A stretch of 64,000 bases of DNA from a bacterium (lineage in GTDB: Bacteria; Oederibacteriota; CAKKQC01): contig CAKKQC010000040.1 of the NCBI GenBank assembly GCA_919901855.1, positions 153,660 through 217,659 of the forward strand. Reading direction: 5' to 3'. The notes beneath the pieces are model-generated. The model saw only the letters and a program-made list of their open reading frames with translations. It had not been told where the DNA came from and did not search any database. The position numbers and the translations under genes were made by a program. Positions 59,324-64,000 of the stretch are shown here, piece after piece (the first letter of the stretch is position 1; every line of letters starts with the position of its first letter).

Positions 59324-59329
59324 GATACT
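59324..59329 (+). promoter_or_regulatory. -10-like GATACT before the beta-galactosidase start
   Basis: GATACT is followed by 9 nt and the GTG start codon at 59339. It matches TATAAT at 4 of 6 positions. No -35 box is seen; the position fits a near-leaderless transcript. Confidence 0.3.
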
Positions 59330-59338
59330 GTAGTCCGC

Positions 59339-61363
59339 GTGATCCCGTACGGCGCCGCCTACTACCCCGAGCATTGGCCCCGCGACCGCTGGGAAACCGA
59401 CGCCCGCATGATGGCCGAGTGCGGGTTCAACGTGGTGCGGATGGGCGAGTTCGCGTGGTCCCGGTTCGAGCCCCGGCCCGGTCATTTCGAGTTCGAGTGG
59501 ATGGACGAGGTGCTCGAGACCCTTTACCGGCGCGGCATCAAGACCGTCATGGGAACTCCCACGGGCGGCGTGCCGCCGTGGTTCACGACCGCCAATCCGG
59601 ACTCTCTCATCGTGGACGCGCAAGGGCGCCGGGCGGGGGCCGTGAACCGCTACTTCACCTGCTTCACGCACAAGCCGTTCCTCGAGGCCTCGCGGCGGAT
59701 CGTGGACGCGATGGCGGCCCGGTATGGGACGGACAAGCGCATTCTCGGTTGGCACCTGCACAACGAGCTCGGGGGGAACCGGTGCCACTGCGACCGGTGC
59801 CGGGCGGCGTTCCAGTCGTGGCTCAAGGACCGGTACGGCTCGCTCAAGGAGCTCAACCGCCGGTGGGGCACGATCTTCTGGTCCCACGTCTACAACGAGT
59901 GGGAGGAGATCCCGGTGCCGCTCGAGACGCACCGCAACCCCGCACCCGCGCTCGCGCTCGCGTGGCGGCGGTGGTACATGGACCTGATCACCGAATACGC
60001 GAAGACGCAGGCGGACCTCATTCGGGCGAAGGCCAGGGACCAGTGGATCTCCACGAACCTCGACCCGCATGACGCGCGCATGTTCGAGGTCCTTGACCGG
60101 GTCGGGTACAACTTCTATCCCCACACGTGGGACAACGGCGACGACCCCGGCAACTCGATGACGCTGGACGCGATGCGGCCGCCGTCGGCCAAGATGCCCC
60201 CGTTCTCGTTCGAACAGCGCGGCGGCCAGCCGGGCTGGGACCTCGTCTCGCGGCTCAACCGGCCGGGGGAGCAGCGCCTGCTCGCGTGGCAGGCCTTCGC
60301 GCACGGGGCGGACGGCATGACGTACTTCCGCTGGCGGATCGCGTGGTTCGGCCACGAGAACCTCTGGGGCGGGATCGTGCGCCACGACGGCTCCCTGCAC
60401 CCGCACGTGGCTCCGGCCGCGGTCCAGATCGGGCAGGAGCTCCGGCGCGTCGGCGCGATCATGGAGGGAAGCCGGGTCGACAGTCCGGTCGCGATCCTGC
60501 GCACCCAGGACTGCGCGTGGGCCTTCGAGCGCCAGCCCCAACAGGAGCGCTGGTCGTACGACGGCGAGCTGGGCCGCTGGTACCGCGGGGCGGTCCGGTA
60601 CGGCGTCAACGTCGACGTCGTCGAGGCCCGGGAGGCGCTTGAGCGATACCGGGTGATCCTCGCGCCCGCGCACTACGTCATGAACCCCGCGCTCGCCGAG
60701 CGGCTTCAGAAGTTCGTCGAGCACGGCGGAATCCTGCTCTCGACCTTCCGGACCGCGGTCGTGGACGAGGACGTCGCCGTGCCCGAGCAGGAGGCCCCGG
60801 CGTGGCTGCACGATCTCTTCGGGGTCCGGGTCGAGGCCTACGACGTGCAGGAGATCGCCCGGTACCACACAACCCCGAACGAACCGCCCGGCCGGATCCG
60901 GATGAAGGACCCGGCGATCGGGCGGGGGACCGCGCAGGCGCACACGTGGTACGACCTCCTGTCGCTGAAGGCCGGGACGAAGGCGCTGGCCGTATACGCC
61001 ACCGGGTTCTACAAGGGCACGCCCGCGATCGCGGAACGGCAGGCGGGGAAGGGCCGGGCTATCTATGTCGGATGCGGAACGGAGCAGTGGGTGGTCAACG
61101 CCCTCGTGGCCCGCGCTTGCCGGCTCGCGGGCGTGAAGCCGCTCGCCCGGGTGCCCGAGGGCGTCGAGATCCGGGAGCGCACCGTGCACCGCGGCGTGCT
61201 CCGTTTCCTGCTCAACTTCACGACCTCGCCCAAGCAGGCCGTCGTGGGCCCCGGGTTCATGGATGCCGTGACCGGCAAGCGCGCGGGGCCCGTCGTGCGC
61301 CTGCCCGCCTATGGCGTCACGGTGCTTCACCGGATGGACCGGAAGGCGCCCGTCCGCCCCTGA
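59339..61363 (+). CDS. Beta-galactosidase, glycoside hydrolase family 42
   Basis: A protein of 674 aa, the usual size. The N-terminus YGAAYYPEHWP is characteristic. The acid/base Glu143 (WHLHNELGGN) and the nucleophile Glu292 (PFSFEQRGGQPGW) are in place. The structural zinc site of clostridial/Thermus-type GH42 enzymes is complete: Cys108, Cys149, Cys151 and Cys154 (YFTCF, CHCDRC). A trimerisation domain and a small C-terminal beta domain follow. No signal peptide is seen, so it is cytoplasmic. The GTG at 59339 is preferred over upstream starts, which would add a low-complexity stretch overlapping the divergent promoter. It leads a three-gene operon with a DUF2723 enzyme (8-nt gap) and a small protein; it may trim galactosides of imported or recycled glycans. 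Confidence 0.94.
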   Translation: MIPYGAAYYPEHWPRDRWETDARMMAECGFNVVRMGEFAWSRFEPRPGHFEFEWMDEVLETLYRRGIKTVMGTPTGGVPPWFTTANPDSLIVDAQGRRAGAVNRYFTCFTHKPFLEASRRIVDAMAARYGTDKRILGWHLHNELGGNRCHCDRCRAAFQSWLKDRYGSLKELNRRWGTIFWSHVYNEWEEIPVPLETHRNPAPALALAWRRWYMDLITEYAKTQADLIRAKARDQWISTNLDPHDARMFEVLDRVGYNFYPHTWDNGDDPGNSMTLDAMRPPSAKMPPFSFEQRGGQPGWDLVSRLNRPGEQRLLAWQAFAHGADGMTYFRWRIAWFGHENLWGGIVRHDGSLHPHVAPAAVQIGQELRRVGAIMEGSRVDSPVAILRTQDCAWAFERQPQQERWSYDGELGRWYRGAVRYGVNVDVVEAREALERYRVILAPAHYVMNPALAERLQKFVEHGGILLSTFRTAVVDEDVAVPEQEAPAWLHDLFGVRVEAYDVQEIARYHTTPNEPPGRIRMKDPAIGRGTAQAHTWYDLLSLKAGTKALAVYATGFYKGTPAIAERQAGKGRAIYVGCGTEQWVVNALVARACRLAGVKPLARVPEGVEIRERTVHRGVLRFLLNFTTSPKQAVVGPGFMDAVTGKRAGPVVRLPAYGVTVLHRMDRKAPVRP

Positions 61364-61371
61364 ATCCGGGC

Positions 61372-63168
61372 ATGGGGCTGTTCCTCGCGGTCGCCACCCC
61401 GCTCTGGGCCCTGTACCTCCGGCATTTCGCACCCACGGTCGCGCTCGAGGACTCGGGGGAGATGATCCGCGCCGCCCTCGCGCTCGGGATCACGCACGAG
61501 CCGGGGTACCCGCTATACGTCCTCGCGGGCCATCTGGCGGCCCTCCTGCCCGTTGGGTGTGTCGCGTTCCGGCTGAACCTCGTCTCGGCGACGGCCTCGG
61601 CGCTGGCCGCGGGGACGCTCGCGTGCCTGGCGCGCCGGCTCCTGCTGGACCCCGCGCGCCCGGCCTGTGCCCCGGCGGTGGCGTGGGGTTGTGCGGCCGC
61701 CGCGGGCTGGGCGCTCGGGCTCGCGCCCACGATCTGGTGGGAGTCCATGTTCGCGGAGAAGTACGCCGTGAGCCTCCTCTGGTTCGTCCTGTGCCTTGCC
61801 GTCGTCGTCGCGATGACGCGCAATGAGCGTCCCGCCGGGGTGGCGCTGGCCGGCCTCGTCTTGGGGTTGGCGCTCGCGCACCACGGGCAGGCGACGTACG
61901 TCCTGCCCGGTCTCGCGGTCGCGTTGTGGGTGGTAGCTCGTCGCCATGCGACGGGCACTTGGACCGGCGCCGTCATCCGGATGGCGATCATGGGCCTCCT
62001 CGGATTCTCGGTCAAGCTGGTCTCGATCCCGATCCGGGCCGCCGCGCACCCGTGGCCGGACTGGAACCATCCTGCGGTGTACGAGCGCTGGGCCGACTAC
62101 CTATCCGCCCGGACCTACCACTTCCGGCTCTTCCGATGGGGCGTCTGGGGCACGTCGAGCCGCCTCATCGAGCACTCGACCACGGTCCTGCCGGACGAGT
62201 TCGGCTGGGCTGCCATCGTGCTCGCGGTTGCCGGGCTCTTGTGGCTGATCTATCGCCGCCAATGGCGTGACCTCGCCTGGCTACTGCCCGGGGCTACCGG
62301 AGCGGTCTTCGCCGCCGGGTTCGGGCTGGTGACCGTGTCCCTGCGGCTTTACTACATCCCCGCGTTCGCGGTCTTCGTCGTCCTGGCGGCGTTCGGGCTG
62401 GCCCGTGTCGCGGTCTTGGCCCGCTGGAGGCCGGTCCGAATGGCGCTTGCCGTCGCGGTCGTCGGCTGGCTGGGGTGGCGGCTGGCGGACCGGGTCGAGC
62501 GGGCCGACTGGAGCCGGTACTACCTTGCGCACGACAATGCCCGGAACCTGCTCGACAGCGCGGGGGAGGGGTCGATCCTGGTTGCCCACGGTGACTACGC
62601 CTATTTCCCGGTTTCGTTCGTCCGGTACGTGGATCGGCCGGAGTCGAAGACCGTCGTCGTGATGGCGAATGCCCTGCCGCCCGGCGCCTTCCCGGAGCAG
62701 GCGAAGCGGATCCAGCTCATCTACCCGCCCGAGGAGGCGGCATTCGCGGCCAAATGGCCGTGGGGCGAGGACCTGATGGCATTCGACCCCGGGAAGCCCG
62801 TCCGGTTCGCCGTGATCTTCGCCGCCATCGAGCGGGGAGCCTTCGTGACGTGCGGCCAGGCCTACGCTCCGGTCCGGCGGCAGGCGGATCTCGCGCCCGC
62901 GAGCATCCTCAAGGACCGGGCCTGGTTCCGCCGGTGGGGGAGGACCCGGGGGCTGTATGATGCTCGCATGCCCAACGACGAGCACACGCGGCAGTTGCTG
63001 GTCCGGTACCCGTTCTCGGACTACTGGCGGGCGAGACTGCTCGCTCTCCACGGCCGGTGCGCCGAGGCGATCCTGCTCTACCGGGCCGTCCTCGCGTCGC
63101 CTCCCGAGTGGCCGGTCAACCGGCCCGGCATCGTCGAAGGTCTCCGCGCGTGCGGCGGGAGGCCGTGA
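61372..63168 (+). CDS. DUF2723 / PMT-like membrane glycosyltransferase
   Basis: A protein of 598 aa. The N-terminal segment LEDSGEMIRAALALGITHEPGYPLYVLAGH matches the DUF2723 signature (DSGE followed by H.PGYPLY), a GT-C-like family related to protein O-mannosyltransferases. About ten membrane helices follow to residue about 380, then a soluble periplasmic-type domain of about 210 residues (ILVAHGDYAYFPVSFVRYVD onward). DUF2723 proteins are thought to use lipid-linked sugars; substrate unknown. It is downstream of the beta-galactosidase by 8 nt and overlaps the next gene by 1 nt. Together with the divergent ligases it marks a cell-surface glycan region. Glycosylation of the nearby giant surface proteins is an attractive but untested idea. 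Confidence 0.85.
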   Translation: MGLFLAVATPLWALYLRHFAPTVALEDSGEMIRAALALGITHEPGYPLYVLAGHLAALLPVGCVAFRLNLVSATASALAAGTLACLARRLLLDPARPACAPAVAWGCAAAAGWALGLAPTIWWESMFAEKYAVSLLWFVLCLAVVVAMTRNERPAGVALAGLVLGLALAHHGQATYVLPGLAVALWVVARRHATGTWTGAVIRMAIMGLLGFSVKLVSIPIRAAAHPWPDWNHPAVYERWADYLSARTYHFRLFRWGVWGTSSRLIEHSTTVLPDEFGWAAIVLAVAGLLWLIYRRQWRDLAWLLPGATGAVFAAGFGLVTVSLRLYYIPAFAVFVVLAAFGLARVAVLARWRPVRMALAVAVVGWLGWRLADRVERADWSRYYLAHDNARNLLDSAGEGSILVAHGDYAYFPVSFVRYVDRPESKTVVVMANALPPGAFPEQAKRIQLIYPPEEAAFAAKWPWGEDLMAFDPGKPVRFAVIFAAIERGAFVTCGQAYAPVRRQADLAPASILKDRAWFRRWGRTRGLYDARMPNDEHTRQLLVRYPFSDYWRARLLALHGRCAEAILLYRAVLASPPEWPVNRPGIVEGLRACGGRP

Positions 63169-63434
63169 TGACGGTCCGCATCCCGGAGGAGGGCGAGATC
63201 AAGCTCGCGCACGCGTGCACGGCCGTGTACTACGGCCGTACGGTGGACGTCAGTGCCCCCGAGGACGAGGAGGTCCTGGTCCCTCTCGCCGAAGGCGCCC
63301 GGGTGGTCTCCGTCGCCGCGGTCCCGCATTCCGGGGAAGAGCAGCCGCACCGGTTCGCCGAAGGACCGGACGGCGTCCTCGTGGCCGTCCCCGCCTCGAC
63401 GGGCCCGGTCCGCTGCATCCGGATCCGGTGGTAG
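63168..63434 (+). CDS. Small protein of unknown function (88 aa)
   Basis: The ATG at 63168 shares its A with the stop of the preceding gene (TGATG), implying translational coupling. The protein begins MTVRIPEEGEIKLAHACTAV and ends GPVRCIRIRW; it alternates short hydrophobic strands with acidic turns and has no signal peptide or membrane segment, so a small all-beta cytoplasmic protein is likely. No family was recognised. Coupling to the DUF2723 enzyme suggests a related role. Confidence 0.6.
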   Translation: MTVRIPEEGEIKLAHACTAVYYGRTVDVSAPEDEEVLVPLAEGARVVSVAAVPHSGEEQPHRFAEGPDGVLVAVPASTGPVRCIRIRW

Positions 63435-63502
63435 GGGGGGGGAAGAGGCGCGTTAGAGCGACTGCCCCGCAACCGGCAGGTCCGTCCACTGGATCTTCGG
63501 CA

Positions 63503-63760
63503 TCAATCGCCGAACGTCAGGCGGGCGAGTTCCTCCTTAAGGCGGGCGCGTGAAGCGGGGCTCTTGGCCTGAGCGAGCCGGTCGGCCAAGGCCATGAAGC
63601 GTTTCTTCTCGTTCTCCTTGGATTCCAGCCCGAGATCGATCAGTTCGGCCAGGACGCGGCTGGCGGTCGTGTGACCCGCTTGAGCCAGCGTGCGCACGCG
63701 CTCGGCGGCGCGGGGTGGGAGCGTCACGCTCCGGCGGACGGCCCGTTCGGTTCCCGGCAT
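63503..63760 (-). CDS. Ribbon-helix-helix (CopG/Arc-type) DNA-binding protein
   Basis: A protein of 85 aa. The N-terminal RRSVTLPPRAAERVRTLAQA supplies the DNA-contacting strand and first helix, HTTASRVLAELIDLGLE the second helix. The charged C-terminus (KRFMALADRLAQA, RLKEELARLTFGD) resembles orphan antitoxin-like family members. No toxin gene is adjacent on the downstream side. Upstream lie a TAGACT box 6 nt before the ATG and a TGGTG/CACCA palindrome (63781-63797), a plausible site for self-regulation. Confidence 0.75.
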   Translation of the reverse strand: MPGTERAVRRSVTLPPRAAERVRTLAQAGHTTASRVLAELIDLGLESKENEKKRFMALADRLAQAKSPASRARLKEELARLTFGD

Positions 63761-63766
63761 GTCCCC

Positions 63767-63772
63767 AGTCTA
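63767..63772 (-). promoter_or_regulatory. -10-like TAGACT 6 nt before the ribbon-helix-helix start codon
   Basis: The minus strand reads TGTAGACT, 6 nt, ATG. Box and spacing are identical to those of the isomerase-like gene at 54862. Confidence 0.4.
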
Positions 63773-63780
63773 CATCAAAT

Positions 63781-63797
63781 TGGTGCAACTTACACCA
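63781..63797. promoter_or_regulatory. Candidate operator palindrome of the ribbon-helix-helix gene
   Basis: tggtg (63781-63785) and cacca (63793-63797) are inverted around 7 nt. The palindrome sits 9-25 nt upstream of the -10-like box of the regulator gene, where binding would block transcription. Confidence 0.4.
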
Positions 63798-63808
63798 GGA
63801 GCGTGTTT

Positions 63809-63933
63809 GGGGACACCCTTCGGATTGCCGGATTCCCGGGGCGGCTGCCGTTCAGTATTGACCCTGATGGGTGTGCGTGTGGTCCCGTCTGCAAGGTCGG
63901 CGGTTAGAATCCGGCAATCCGAAGGATGTCCCC
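63809..63933. mobile_element. Short element with 27-bp inverted ends (MITE- or REP-like)
   Basis: The left arm 63809-63835 (starts ggggaca, ends ggattc) and the right arm 63907-63933 (starts gaatcc, ends tgtcccc) are reverse complements over 27 bp with one mismatch, around a 71-nt centre (63836-63906). The total is 125 bp, with no convincing ORF of its own. The outer GGGGACA ends resemble those of small palindromic transposable or REP-type elements. No transposase is in the window. No clear target duplication is seen in the flanks, which would fit a REP-like rather than a DDE-type element. Confidence 0.55.
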
Positions 63934-64000
63934 GAGCTTAGAGGGCTAGCCCAAGTTCCGCAGTTGGCGCCCATCTGAGGGGAGTTTCGATCCAGAACGT
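63934..64000. other. Right window edge, nothing recognised
   Basis: This 67-nt stretch after the inverted-repeat element shows no start codon with a ribosome site, no RNA gene and no repeat I can support. Confidence 0.4.

Noticed and set aside
57953..61432. Minus-strand open frame of 1,159 codons spanning the ligase start and the beta-galactosidase gene
   Set aside because: It runs antisense to the well-supported GH42 gene and through the divergent promoter region; no domain is seen.
1..64000. tRNA, rRNA or riboswitch genes
   Set aside because: No cloverleaf with a GTTCRA-type T-loop, no rRNA segment and no known riboswitch core was recognised in the intergenic gaps, which are all shorter than 300 nt.

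Overview
This window is chromosomal DNA from a GC-rich, Gram-negative-type bacterium; GC content was judged by eye, not counted. Outer-membrane beta-barrels, a lipoprotein, a PorV/PorQ-like protein, O-antigen ligase-like enzymes and surface proteins ending in FlgD-like or YPNPF-type C-terminal Ig domains suggest a lineage with type IX-like secretion, such as Elusimicrobiota, Eisenbacteria or another FCB-like or candidate phylum. No rRNA, tRNA or marker gene in the window settles the phylum.

Layout. (1) 1-35058 holds two modular surface-protein genes. The first is the 3' end of a gene that runs in from the left edge (1-2796). The second is a single uninterrupted frame of 10,734 codons (2854-35058). 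It encodes a secreted mosaic of pre-peptidase-like domains, fibronectin-III, DUF11 and CARDB-type Ig modules and at least eleven beta-propellers of four kinds (PQQ, SBBP, YCF48/BNR, Kelch). (2) 35104-36959 is an Nramp metal transporter plus a universal stress protein. (3) 37145-39626 is a small orphan sigma-70-like fragment followed by a third, 671-aa protein with the same C-terminal cassette as the giants. (4) 39925-46960 is trpD-trpC-trpF-trpB-trpA, then a GAF-GAF-HD-GYP protein, then accD. No trpE or trpG lies in the window. (5) 46964-49566 is a secreted SBBP propeller with a YPNPF-type C-terminus, overlapping a PorV-like gene. (6) 49574-52740 (minus) is an outer-membrane barrel and an LpoA-like lipoprotein, divergent from an AmmeMemoRadiSam B (MEMO1-family) gene with a PqqD-like N-terminal domain. 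(7) 54098-59256 (minus) is a tight run of two O-antigen ligase/TPR proteins, a VanZ-like protein and a hydroxypyruvate-isomerase-like TIM barrel. (8) 59339-63434 is a GH42 beta-galactosidase, a DUF2723/PMT-like membrane glycosyltransferase and an 88-aa protein of unknown function. (9) 63503-64000 is a ribbon-helix-helix regulator with a candidate operator and a 125-bp element with 27-bp inverted ends.

How it may fit together (inference): the giant and its two relatives look like exported surface proteins; the PorV-like gene and the glycan genes (ligases, DUF2723 enzyme) are plausible parts of the machinery that anchors or decorates such proteins. The trp-accD block is ordinary housekeeping. 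Several genes carry a -10-like hexamer only 6-10 nt before the start codon, suggesting that leaderless transcripts are common here.

Many long open frames in the other reading frames are by-products of high GC and are left out.
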